Assembly (NCBI RefSeq): GCF_000374305.1
Contig: NZ_KB894093.1
Span: 806,001-870,000, forward strand
Source of the DNA: Actinomadura flavalba DSM 45200
GTDB lineage: Bacteria > Actinomycetota > Actinomycetes > Streptosporangiales > Streptosporangiaceae
Direction of reading: 5' to 3'
DNA: 64,000 bases
The first letter of the stretch is position 1; the number at the start of each line of letters is the position of its first letter. The notes below the pieces were generated by a model. That model searched no databases and was not told where the DNA came from. It saw nothing but the letters and a program-made list of their open reading frames with translations. The position numbers and the translations under genes were made by a program. Below are positions 43,807-51,783 of this stretch, piece after piece.

Positions 43807-43837
43807 GGGTGGGAGTCTGGTCGTCGGCGTGCCGGGG

Positions 43838-44143
43838 TCAGCCCTCGGGCGGGTAGTGCGAGAGCACCTCGAAGTGGTCCGACGAGAACGGTGCGGCGAA
43901 GTGGGAGCCGACGAGGTCCGTCCACGCCGCGTACGACGGCGAGGCCCGGAACCCGGCGGCGGCGGCCTCGCCCGCCCACGCGATGAGGATCAGGTAGGCG
44001 CCGGTGGCCCCCGTCTGGCGGAGCAGGTCCACGAACACGAAACCCTCGGCCTCGGCCAGCACCGGCTCGGCCTTCTTGAACGCCTCCTCAAAGGCGTCGA
44101 CACGGTCCGGGACGACCGACAGCAGCGCGTGCTCGATGATCAT
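43838..44143 (-). CDS. ABM-domain (quinol monooxygenase-like) protein
   Basis: 101 aa ferredoxin-like alpha+beta fold typical of antibiotic biosynthesis monooxygenases. MIIEHALLSVVPDRVDAFEE, EGFVFVDLLRQ and YLILIAWAG fit the family pattern. These cofactor-free enzymes oxidise phenols to quinones in aromatic polyketide pathways, but many small ABM proteins act in other roles. ATG 44143 at the left end of the SDR/ABM operon. In a modular PKS cluster its role as a tailoring enzyme is an inference. Confidence 0.8.
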   Translation of the reverse strand: MIIEHALLSVVPDRVDAFEEAFKKAEPVLAEAEGFVFVDLLRQTGATGAYLILIAWAGEAAAAGFRASPSYAAWTDLVGSHFAAPFSSDHFEVLSHYPPEG

Positions 44144-44290
44144 TGGTTTCCCTTCTGTGGCACCGCGCGGGGCGTGCGCCCCCGCCGCACCACGCTTTTC
44201 ACGTTATTTCCAGGACGGCTCGGATGACAGCCCCTACGACCCCTATCGGTGGCCGCATCCGGGCAGCGGAGTACCGAACATTTCCGGGGT

Positions 44291-45052
44291 TCAGCGCGGT
44301 CCGGGCCGGAGTCCCCCGTCGAGCCGGAGCACCGCCGCGTTCAGCATGGTGTTGCGCAGAACGCTCGCGACGAGCGCCGCGAACTCGGCCGGGTCGCCCA
44401 TCCGGGCGGGGTGCTGGAACTGCCCGGCCAGCGAGGCGACGGCGGCGTCGGGCAGCCCGCCGACCATCGGGGTGTCGAACACGCCCGGCGCGATCGTCAC
44501 CACCCGGACGGAGCGCGCGGCCAGGTCGCGGGCGACGGGGAGCGTCATGCTCACGACGCCGCCCTTGGACGCGGCGTACGCGGCCTGCCCCATCTGCCCG
44601 TCGAACGCCGCCACCGACGCGGTGTTGACGATCACGCCGCGTTCCTCACCGAGGGGGTCGAGCGTCTCCAGGTGCGCGGCGACGAGCCGCAGCACGTTGA
44701 AGGTGCCGACGAGGTTGACGTCGACGATCCGCCGGAACTCCTCCAGCGGGTGGGGCCCGCGGCGGCCGGTGGTGCGCCGGGCCAGGGCGACGCCGGCGCA
44801 GTTGACGGCCGCGCGCAGGTCACCGAACTCTGCCGCCGTGGCGACTGCGGCGGCGACCTGCGCCTCGTCGGTGACGTCGGCGGCGACGAACCGCGCCCGG
44901 CCCCCGAGCCGCTTCGCCGTCAGCGCCCCGGCCGAGTCCGGCAGGTCGGCGATGACGACGCGGGCGCCCGCGTCCGCGAGCGCGGCGGCGGTGGCCTGGC
45001 CGAGCCCGGAGGCCCCTCCGGTGATGAGGACGACCCGATCGGTGACGTCCAT
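44291..45052 (-). CDS. Short-chain dehydrogenase (3-hydroxyacyl-CoA dehydrogenase-like)
   Basis: 253 aa. TGGASGLGQATA, NCAG, and Ser-Tyr-Lys in NTASVAAFDGQMGQAAYAASKGG. It is strikingly similar in sequence to the SDR at 14539-15312, so it is a paralogue recruited to the cluster. It could oxidise a 3-hydroxyacyl-CoA during alkylmalonyl extender-unit precursor supply, or reduce a ketone in tailoring. ATG 45052 has GGAGAG upstream. Lies 47 bp downstream of the MFS gene. Confidence 0.87.
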   Translation of the reverse strand: MDVTDRVVLITGGASGLGQATAAALADAGARVVIADLPDSAGALTAKRLGGRARFVAADVTDEAQVAAAVATAAEFGDLRAAVNCAGVALARRTTGRRGPHPLEEFRRIVDVNLVGTFNVLRLVAAHLETLDPLGEERGVIVNTASVAAFDGQMGQAAYAASKGGVVSMTLPVARDLAARSVRVVTIAPGVFDTPMVGGLPDAAVASLAGQFQHPARMGDPAEFAALVASVLRNTMLNAAVLRLDGGLRPGPR

Positions 45053-45099
45053 CCTGTCTCTCCGTCCTCCCGGGGTCTCCGGGCTCGCGGCACGCCCGG

Positions 45100-46686
45100 T
45101 CAGCGGGCGGCCACCTCGTCGGCGGCGGGGGCCGGGTCGGCCGCGTCGGCGGGGGCCTTGCCGGCGGGCGGGACGCGCCGCAGCAGCGCGACCGCCGCGA
45201 TCGCCAGCACGGCGGCGGTCCCGGCGATGACGCCGCCGACGCCGTTGAGCCCGGCGGTGAACGCCTCCCGCGCGGGGACCAGGACCGCGCGGGCGGCCTC
45301 GGCGGGCAGCGACGCGGCGACGGCGACGGCCCCGGCGAGCGAGTCGTGCGCCAGGCTCGACGCCTCGGGCGGCAGGCCGGACGGCAGGGTGCCGTCCACC
45401 TCGCCCCGGTACAGCGCGGTGTTGACGCTGCCGAGGATCGCGACGCCGAGCGCGACGCCGAGCTGGGTGGCGGTCTCCGACATCGCGGACGCCGATCCGG
45501 CCTTCTCCGGCGGCGCGGACCCGACGACGAGGTCGGTGGTGAGCGCGGCCATCGGGCCGATGCCGAAGTAGACGACGGCGAACCCGGTGATGAGCAGGGC
45601 CAGCCCGGCGCCGGTCTCGACCCGGGTGAGCAGGACGCCGCCGACGACGGCGACGGCGAGCCCGGCGGCCATGACGTCGCCGGGCCGCAGCCGCTGCGCG
45701 AGCCCCGGCGAGGCCATGGCGCTGACCATGAGCGCGACGGCGGCGGGGAGCAGCCACACGCCCGCGCGGATGGGCGACAGGTCTTCGACGAGCTGGAGGT
45801 ACTGGCTGATGAACAGCGTGATGCCGCCCATGATCGCCGAGCCGAGGAGCATGATGCCGAGCGACGCCGCGAACGTCCGGTTGCGGAACAGCGCGAGGTC
45901 CATGAGCGGGTCGGCCAGGCGGCTCTGCCGCAGGATGAACACCGCCAGGAACACGACGCCCGCGAGGGTGGTCGCGATGGCCTCGGCGCCGACGCCGTCC
46001 TTGGCGAACTCCTTGATGCCGTAGACGATCGGCATGACGGCGGCCAGCGACAGCGCGACGCTGAGCAGGTCGAGCTTGCCCGCGCCGGGATTGCGGTACT
46101 CGGGCAGCAGGAACGGCGCGGCGACGATCAGCAGGATCATCACCGGGACGCCGAGCAGGAAGACCGAGCCCCACCAGAAGTTGTCCAGCAGCAGGCCCCC
46201 GGCGAGCGGGCCGACGGCGATGCCGAGCATGAAGCAGCTCAGCCAGGCGGCGATGGCCACCGACCGCTGTTTGGGGTCCTTGAACATGTTGCTGATGAGG
46301 GCGAGCGTGGACGGCATCAGGGTGGCCCCGGCGATGCCGAGCAGCGCGCGGGTGACGATGAGCATCTCGGCGCTGGTCGAGTAGGCCGCCAGGACGGAGG
46401 CGACGCCGAACGTGGCGGCGCCGGTGATCAGCAGGCGGCGGCGTCCGATGCGGTCGCCGAGGGTGCCCATCGTGATGAGGAACCCGGCGATCATCAGCGC
46501 GTAGATGTCGAGGATCCAGAGCTGCTGGGTGCTGCTCGGGTCGAGGTCGGCGCTGATGTGCGGGAGCGCCAGGAACAGCACGCTCGTGTCCAGCGAGGTC
46601 AGCAGCGTGGGAAGTGCGAGGACCGCGAGCCCCGTCCACTCCCGCCGACCGGCCTGGGGCACGGCGCTGGTCGTTGTCGTGTCCAT
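45100..46686 (-). CDS. MFS transporter, DHA2 family (14-segment exporter)
   Basis: 528 aa, 14 predicted membrane segments. LLTSLDTSVLFLALPHISADL, GTLGDRIGRRRLL and the central extra segments match DHA2 exporters of antibiotics. Divergent from an HxlR regulator with a GGTAACT-GAT-AGTTGCC element between, and inside a PKS cluster, so self-resistance or product export is the likely role. The SDR and ABM genes follow on the same strand. Confidence 0.92.
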   Translation of the reverse strand: MDTTTTSAVPQAGRREWTGLAVLALPTLLTSLDTSVLFLALPHISADLDPSSTQQLWILDIYALMIAGFLITMGTLGDRIGRRRLLITGAATFGVASVLAAYSTSAEMLIVTRALLGIAGATLMPSTLALISNMFKDPKQRSVAIAAWLSCFMLGIAVGPLAGGLLLDNFWWGSVFLLGVPVMILLIVAAPFLLPEYRNPGAGKLDLLSVALSLAAVMPIVYGIKEFAKDGVGAEAIATTLAGVVFLAVFILRQSRLADPLMDLALFRNRTFAASLGIMLLGSAIMGGITLFISQYLQLVEDLSPIRAGVWLLPAAVALMVSAMASPGLAQRLRPGDVMAAGLAVAVVGGVLLTRVETGAGLALLITGFAVVYFGIGPMAALTTDLVVGSAPPEKAGSASAMSETATQLGVALGVAILGSVNTALYRGEVDGTLPSGLPPEASSLAHDSLAGAVAVAASLPAEAARAVLVPAREAFTAGLNGVGGVIAGTAAVLAIAAVALLRRVPPAGKAPADAADPAPAADEVAAR

Positions 46687-46755
46687 CGGGTCCTTTCCTG
46701 GTCGCGGGGGCCGCCCATGGACACAGGTCGTGCTCCCCGTAATCGTTGGTGACCG

Positions 46756-46772
46756 GGTAACTGATAGTTGCC
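46756..46772. promoter_or_regulatory. Candidate HxlR operator
   Basis: GGTAACT-GAT-AGTTGCC is a 7-3-7 inverted repeat with one mismatch, centred between the divergent MFS and HxlR genes. Confidence 0.45.
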
Positions 46773-46839
46773 CTAGGCCACTTCTTGCTCCAGAGGTAAT
46801 GGTCTGTCACAGTCAGGAGGAACGGAAGGAGGAACTTTC

Positions 46840-47250
46840 GTGTCACAGAGGAACCAGCGTGTGTCCCCGCAGGATGTGCACCCGATCGTGTGTCCGATCC
46901 GGGAGATCTTCGACCGCGTCGCCGGCAAGTGGTCGGTGCAGATCATCCTGATCGCGGTGGCGAAGGGCCCGGTGCGGTTCACCGAACTGGAGCGGGGCAT
47001 CGAGGGCATCAGCCGCCGGATGCTGACGCTCACCCTGCGCCAGCTCGAACGCGACGGCCTGCTCGTCCGCACCGTCTTCCCGACCGTCCCGCCGCGCGTG
47101 GAGTACACGGCGACGCCGATGGCCTGCGAGTTGCAGGGCGCGTTCGAGGAGCTGGCCGCCTGGGCGGTGCGCCACCAGGACGCCATCGCCGCGGCGCAGC
47201 GCGTCTACGACGGCCGGCAGGAGGACCGGGAGAAGGTCGCCGTCACCTGA
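46840..47250 (+). CDS. HxlR-type transcriptional regulator
   Basis: 136 aa winged helix. CPIREIFDRVAGKWSVQIIL, KGPVRFTELERGIEGISRRM and RVEYTATP are the HxlR pattern; the Cys in CPIRE is conserved and sometimes a redox or electrophile sensor. It probably represses the divergent MFS exporter through the operator in between. GTG 46840 has GGAGGAAC upstream. The only rightward gene inside the 40,950-64,000 cluster. Confidence 0.9.
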   Translation: MSQRNQRVSPQDVHPIVCPIREIFDRVAGKWSVQIILIAVAKGPVRFTELERGIEGISRRMLTLTLRQLERDGLLVRTVFPTVPPRVEYTATPMACELQGAFEELAAWAVRHQDAIAAAQRVYDGRQEDREKVAVT

Positions 47251-47254
47251 CCGC

Positions 47255-47287
47255 CCGTCCGGTGGACCGTCCCGGTCCACCGGACGG
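47255..47287. terminator. 14-bp perfect hairpin, bidirectional terminator
   Basis: Arms 47255-47268 (CCGTCCGGTGGACC) and 47274-47287 between the convergent HxlR and P450 genes. Confidence 0.7.
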
Positions 47288-47297
47288 CCCGGCGGGG

Positions 47298-48539
47298 TCA
47301 CCGGACGGCGCCGAGCCGCACCGGGAGCGCGGCGAGCGCGCGGATCACCAGGGCGCCGTTGAAGGCGGGCTCGGCGCCGGTCAGCTCGACGTCCTGGCGG
47401 GCCAGGGCGGCCAGCGCGACCTGCGTGGTCATGCGGGCGACGGGGGCGGCGACGCAGAAGTGGATGCCGTGCCCGTAGCCGAGGACGCGGTAGGGCGGCC
47501 GGGACAGGTCGAGCCGGTCGGGGTCGTCGTAGACGGCCGGGTCGTGGCTCGCCGCGCCCATGACGAGGAACACCTGCTCGCCCGCCGCGAGGTCGAGCCC
47601 GGCGACGGAGGCGGGCCGCAGCGCCGAGCGGGTGAGCAGGAACAGCGGCCCGTCGAAGCGCAGCAGTTCCTCGGTCGCCCCGGCGATCTCGCCGGGGTGC
47701 TCGCGCAGCCAGGCGAGCTGGTCGGGGTGGCGCAGCAGGGCGAGCGCCGAGTTGCCCATCTGCGCGGCGGTGGCGCCGAACCCGGCGGCGAGCAGGTTGA
47801 CGCAGATGATGCCGAGTTCGACCTCGCTGAGCCCGTCGCCGCCCTCCTCGGCGGCGACGAGTTCGCTGATGAGGTCGTCGCCGGGCTCGGCGCGGCGGCG
47901 CGCGGCCAGCTCGCGGGTGAGGTCGGCGAACCACAGCCGCGCCTCGTCGCGCCGGGCGGCCTGCTCGGGGGTGAGGGTGAAGTCGGGGTCGAGTCCGCGG
48001 GCGCTGTCCATCGAGTGCGCGAACGCCTGCTCGTGGTACTGCTCGGGAATGCCCATCATCTCGGTGAGGATGAGGCCGCCGAGGGGCCGCAGCACCTCGT
48101 TCATGAGGTCGACGGTCCCGTCGTCGGACGCGGCGCGGGCCTCGCGCAGCAGCCGGTCGGTGATCCGCTCGGCGACGGGCCGCAGCCGCGCGACGGTGCG
48201 CGGCGTGAACGCCTTGGAGACGAGGCCGCGCAGCCGGGTGTGGTCGGGCGGGTCCTGCATGGCGAGGAACCGGACGGGCGGTTCCCCGTAGATCGACAGC
48301 TTCTGGCTCTCCACCATCGGCCCATCACCCCAGCCGAAGGCGGGGTCGGACAGGACGGTGGTGACGCCCGGGTGGCCGAGCAGGATCGGGATTCCGGCGG
48401 GCGTGCGGAACGCCTCGCCGTGCTCGCGGCGGATCGCGGCGAACACCGGGTAGGGGTCGGCGTGGAACGCCGGGTCGAACGGGTTGAAGGGGAGCATCTG
48501 GGTGATCACGGCGGGGTCGAACGCGGCGGTCTCGGTCAT
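47298..48539 (-). CDS. Cytochrome P450 with atypical I-helix (tailoring oxygenase)
   Basis: 413 aa bacterial class I P450. Helix K EELLR, heme loop LGYGHGIHFCVAAP with the Cys thiolate, and MQDPPDHTRLRGLVSKAF typical of actinobacterial P450s. The oxygen-activating I-helix reads LLAAGFGATAAQ, in which the acid-alcohol pair (GxE/D-T) is replaced by Gly-Ala before the Thr. Such P450s can use a substrate hydroxyl or do unusual chemistry. It lies 27 bp downstream of the other P450. ATG 48539. Ferredoxin and reductase are not in the window. Confidence 0.92.
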   Translation of the reverse strand: MTETAAFDPAVITQMLPFNPFDPAFHADPYPVFAAIRREHGEAFRTPAGIPILLGHPGVTTVLSDPAFGWGDGPMVESQKLSIYGEPPVRFLAMQDPPDHTRLRGLVSKAFTPRTVARLRPVAERITDRLLREARAASDDGTVDLMNEVLRPLGGLILTEMMGIPEQYHEQAFAHSMDSARGLDPDFTLTPEQAARRDEARLWFADLTRELAARRRAEPGDDLISELVAAEEGGDGLSEVELGIICVNLLAAGFGATAAQMGNSALALLRHPDQLAWLREHPGEIAGATEELLRFDGPLFLLTRSALRPASVAGLDLAAGEQVFLVMGAASHDPAVYDDPDRLDLSRPPYRVLGYGHGIHFCVAAPVARMTTQVALAALARQDVELTGAEPAFNGALVIRALAALPVRLGAVR

Positions 48540-48566
48540 GCGGAGGCTCCTGTCGTGGACGTCGCC

Positions 48567-49853
48567 TCAGGAACGTGCCGGGCGCAGCTCGACCGGCATG
48601 TCGAGGACGATGGTGTGCTTGTTGCTCGGCTGGTAGGTGACGGGCCCGGCCGGTCGCAGGTCCTCGACGCGCTCCAGCAGCACGTCGAGCAGGACGCCGA
48701 ACTGGCGGCGGGCCACGCGGTCGCCCAGGCAGTAGTGGTTGCCGTGCCCGAACGTCATGTGGGGGTTGGGGTCGCGGCGGAGGTCGAAGGCGCCGGGGTC
48801 GGGGAAGACGTCCTCGTCGCGGTTGGCGGAGGGCCACCAGAGCGTGACCTTGTCCCCGGCGGTGACGGCGGCGTCCCCGATCCGGACGTCGCGCGTCGCC
48901 GTGCGGCGGTTGTAGGGGTTGGGCGGCGCCCAGCGCAGCATCTCCTCGATGGCCGTGGGCACGGCGTCCCGGTCGCCGCGCAGCGCCCGCCACCCCCCGG
49001 GCTGCCGCGCGAGCGCGCGCAGGCCGCTCGCGAGCGTGTTGCGGGGCTGCTCACCGCCGGTCAGCAGCAGGAGCAGCAGGTTCTGCTCGCGTTCGGCGTC
49101 GGTGAGCGGGGGTTCGTCGCGGTGGGCGGCGATCTCACCGGTGGCGAGGATCGTGGCGAGGTCGGGGCCGGGGTCGGCGCGCTTGCGTGCCAGCAGGTCC
49201 GCCACGTACTCCCGGGTGGCCGCGAACGTGACGCGGGAGACGTCGTCGGCGACGCCGGTGCGGCGGCGGTGGAAGCCGGTGGACTCGTGCGCCCATCCGG
49301 CGACGCGGGGCCGGTCCTCGTCCGGGACACCGAGCAGGATCGCGATGGCGAGGTAGGCGAACGGCTCGCAGACGTCGGTGGCGAGGTCGCAGCGCCCGGC
49401 CGCGGCGGCGCGGTCCACGAGCGCGACGGCGGCGGCGCGCAGCTCGTCCTGGAGCGCGGCCGCGGCGGCGTCCGTCACGGCGGGGCCGAGCAGGTCCCCG
49501 AGCAGATGGTGCCGGGGGTTGTCCATCATCGCCATGATCACTCCGGCGAGCATCCCGAACGGCAGGTCCTCCAGGTGGGAGCCTCCGGCGGGGCGGTCGC
49601 CGCCGCCGCGCGCGGAGAAGGTCGCGGGGTCGCGGGCGACGGCGGCGATGTCGGCGTGCCGGGTGAGCACCCAGAACCCCTCGCCGTCGCCGGTGCGGCC
49701 GGGCGGGTGCCAGAGGACGGGCGCCTCGCGGCGCAGCCGCGCGAAGACGTCGTAGGGGATGCCGTCCGGGCTGCGCGCGAACGCGGCGTGGTCGGTGAGG
49801 TCGAAGCCGTCGAGCACGGCGGGCCAGGACGAGGCCGGGGGTGCGGTGGTCAC
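48567..49853 (-). CDS. Cytochrome P450 with atypical I-helix
   Basis: 428 aa. Heme loop FGHGNHYCLGD with the thiolate Cys, helix K EEMLR, and PRHHLLGDLLGPAVT near the C-helix. The I-helix reads LLTGGEQPRNTLAS: the acidic residue is kept but the following Thr pair is Gln-Pro, a rare variant. The GTG at 49853 overlaps the stop of the acyl-CoA dehydrogenase gene (GTGA), with GGAGGAG 8 nt upstream. Substrate is presumed to be the released polyketide or a precursor. Confidence 0.9.
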   Translation of the reverse strand: MTTAPPASSWPAVLDGFDLTDHAAFARSPDGIPYDVFARLRREAPVLWHPPGRTGDGEGFWVLTRHADIAAVARDPATFSARGGGDRPAGGSHLEDLPFGMLAGVIMAMMDNPRHHLLGDLLGPAVTDAAAAALQDELRAAAVALVDRAAAAGRCDLATDVCEPFAYLAIAILLGVPDEDRPRVAGWAHESTGFHRRRTGVADDVSRVTFAATREYVADLLARKRADPGPDLATILATGEIAAHRDEPPLTDAEREQNLLLLLLTGGEQPRNTLASGLRALARQPGGWRALRGDRDAVPTAIEEMLRWAPPNPYNRRTATRDVRIGDAAVTAGDKVTLWWPSANRDEDVFPDPGAFDLRRDPNPHMTFGHGNHYCLGDRVARRQFGVLLDVLLERVEDLRPAGPVTYQPSNKHTIVLDMPVELRPARS

Positions 49854-51478
49854 GGGCGGTCTCCTCCGGGGTCGGTGAACGGGTCGGCGGCACCGCCGCC
49901 GAGCCAGCCGCGGCTGACCTTGGCGTGGTCGGGCGCGGCGGCGTCGGCGTCGGCGTCCAGGCGGGTCCACAGCGCGGCGAGCCGGGCGCGGGACGCGGCG
50001 CCGTACAGGGCGGCCAGTTCGCCGCCGGAGTGCTCGGACGCGGCGCGGGCGCGGACGGCGGCCGCGGTGAGCAGTTCGGCGGCGATGCGGCCGAGGGTGC
50101 CGAGCGTCCCCTGGCGTTCGGCGAGGTCGGCCGGGTCGGGGTGGCGGGCGGCGAGCGCGGCGCAGGTCGCGGTGAAGCGGTGGACGTCGGCGGCGAGCGC
50201 GTCCCCCGCGGGGGCGGCGGACGCGGGCGCGGCGCGGCCGAGGAAGCGGGACAGGACGAGGCGTCCGGCGTTGACGTCCAGGACGAGGTCCACGTTGCCG
50301 GAGACCCGCATGCCGCGCGCGTCGCGCAGCAGCCGTTCGGCGGGCAGCGCCGGGACGGCGCCGCGCCGCCGCTGGGAGGCGGCGGTCTCCAGGCCGCGCG
50401 CGCCGAGCAGCGAGACGGTGCGGTCCGCGACCCGCCAGGCGGCGCGCGTGCAGACGTTCTTGGCCACCAGCCGCTCCAGCGTGCGGGCGGGGGCGCCGGG
50501 TCCGAGCAGGCACCAGCGGGTCAGGGTCTCCATGGCGTAGACGTCGGCGAGCAGGTCGGCGGTGACGCGCTGGACGGCGTCGTACTCACCGAGCGGGCGC
50601 CCGTTCACGGTGCGGCCGGGGACGAACGCGTGGACGAGGCGCAGGCAGCCGCGGGCGAGGCCGAGGGCGGGCGCGGCGTTGAAGAACAGCGCGCTCAGCA
50701 GCGCGATCGGCATGATCTCGGCCGGGAACGACGGCTCGCCGGGCTCCCCGGCGAGCACGTGCGCGCGCGGGACGCGGACGCCGTCCAGGCGCAGCCGGGC
50801 GTTGCCGAGGCCGCGCTGGCCGAGGAACTCGTGCCGGGCGGTGACGGCGAGGCCGGGCGCGTCCGCGTCCGCGAACGCGACGCCGACGCGGGGAACGTCG
50901 CCGGGGAGGGTGACGGTCAGCGCGAACAGGTCGGCCACGGCTCCGGCGCCGGTGTAGAGCTTGGTGCCGGACAGGACGTAGTGGTCGCCGTCGGGGGTCG
51001 CGGTCGTCCCCGGCCAGGCGTTGTTGGCACCGGCCTCCTCGGTTCCGGCGAACGCCGAGACGGTTCCGGCGCGCACGCGGGCGGCGACGTGGTCGTGCAG
51101 CGGGCCGGGCGGCAGCGCGGCGAGCAGGGCGGCGGCGCCGACGGCGTTCTGGACGGCGAGGAGCTGCCCGGCGGACGCGGACCACGCCGCCGCCTCGGTG
51201 ACGGTGTGGAAGGCGGCGTGGTCGGTCAGGCCGTGCCCGCCGTCGTCCGGCGGGAGGCGGAGCCGGAAGTGGCCGCGGTCGCGCAGCGCGGCGAGGACGT
51301 CCGGGGGGAACGTGCCGGTGCGGTCCAGGTCGTCGGGGTCGATCCGCTCCCGCAGCAGCGCGGTGATCTCGGCGGCCACGGCGGGGACGGGCCCGGGGGC
51401 GGGGAACGGCTGGAGTGCGCCGGGGCCGAGCCGCCCCGACTCCAGCACGGAAAGAAACGATTCTGCGCCTTGCGTCAT
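49850..51478 (-). CDS. Acyl-CoA dehydrogenase family flavoprotein
   Basis: 542 aa, longer than the ~380-aa norm because of an extended C-terminal helical region rich in Ala. FAGTEEAGANNAWPGTTA and YVLSGTKLYTGAG are the flavin/substrate-binding region of acyl-CoA dehydrogenases. In PKS clusters such enzymes make unusual extender or starter units or desaturate a carrier-bound acyl chain. Upstream is the carboxylase pair; downstream the P450 gene overlaps by 4 nt. I cannot identify the catalytic Glu with confidence. Confidence 0.8.
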   Translation of the reverse strand: MTQGAESFLSVLESGRLGPGALQPFPAPGPVPAVAAEITALLRERIDPDDLDRTGTFPPDVLAALRDRGHFRLRLPPDDGGHGLTDHAAFHTVTEAAAWSASAGQLLAVQNAVGAAALLAALPPGPLHDHVAARVRAGTVSAFAGTEEAGANNAWPGTTATPDGDHYVLSGTKLYTGAGAVADLFALTVTLPGDVPRVGVAFADADAPGLAVTARHEFLGQRGLGNARLRLDGVRVPRAHVLAGEPGEPSFPAEIMPIALLSALFFNAAPALGLARGCLRLVHAFVPGRTVNGRPLGEYDAVQRVTADLLADVYAMETLTRWCLLGPGAPARTLERLVAKNVCTRAAWRVADRTVSLLGARGLETAASQRRRGAVPALPAERLLRDARGMRVSGNVDLVLDVNAGRLVLSRFLGRAAPASAAPAGDALAADVHRFTATCAALAARHPDPADLAERQGTLGTLGRIAAELLTAAAVRARAASEHSGGELAALYGAASRARLAALWTRLDADADAAAPDHAKVSRGWLGGGAADPFTDPGGDRP

Positions 51479-51573
51479 GGAATTCAGCGCTTTCTCGGAG
51501 TGGCCGCAAGAAAAGCCGATTTAGGGCGGACGCTACGGATCTCCGACCCCTAGTCACAACCCCAGTCCGGCCC

Positions 51574-51783
51574 CTATCCGGAATGGCGCCAGGACCGCCA
51601 GGACCCGGCGGGGACGAAGGGGCCGCGGCGGTTCCGGTCCCAGCCCGCGCGGGTCGCGGCGGGCTCGTCCGGCGGCCGCGCGGCGCGGCGGGCCACCGCG
51701 AGCAGCACGGCGACGACGGCGGCGTACTCGACGTCGTCGGCGCGGCCGCGGACGATCCGGAAGACGGGCTCGCCGCCGGTCAC
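51574..51783 (-). CDS. Acyl-CoA carboxylase epsilon subunit
   Basis: 69 aa. Starts VTGGEPVFRIVRGRADDVEYAAVVAVL, the pattern of AccE/PccE proteins that bridge alpha and beta subunits in actinobacterial carboxylases, and ends in Trp/Arg-rich WDRNRRG...WRSWRHSG. GTG 51783 overlaps the beta-subunit stop (GTGA), so expression is coupled. The short gene is often missed by annotation. Confidence 0.85.
   Translation of the reverse strand: MTGGEPVFRIVRGRADDVEYAAVVAVLLAVARRAARPPDEPAATRAGWDRNRRGPFVPAGSWRSWRHSG

Noticed and set aside
46890-50540. Plus-strand open frame of about 1,200 codons
   Set aside because: Shadow of the two P450 genes and the dehydrogenase gene; low-complexity translation caused by GC-rich third positions.
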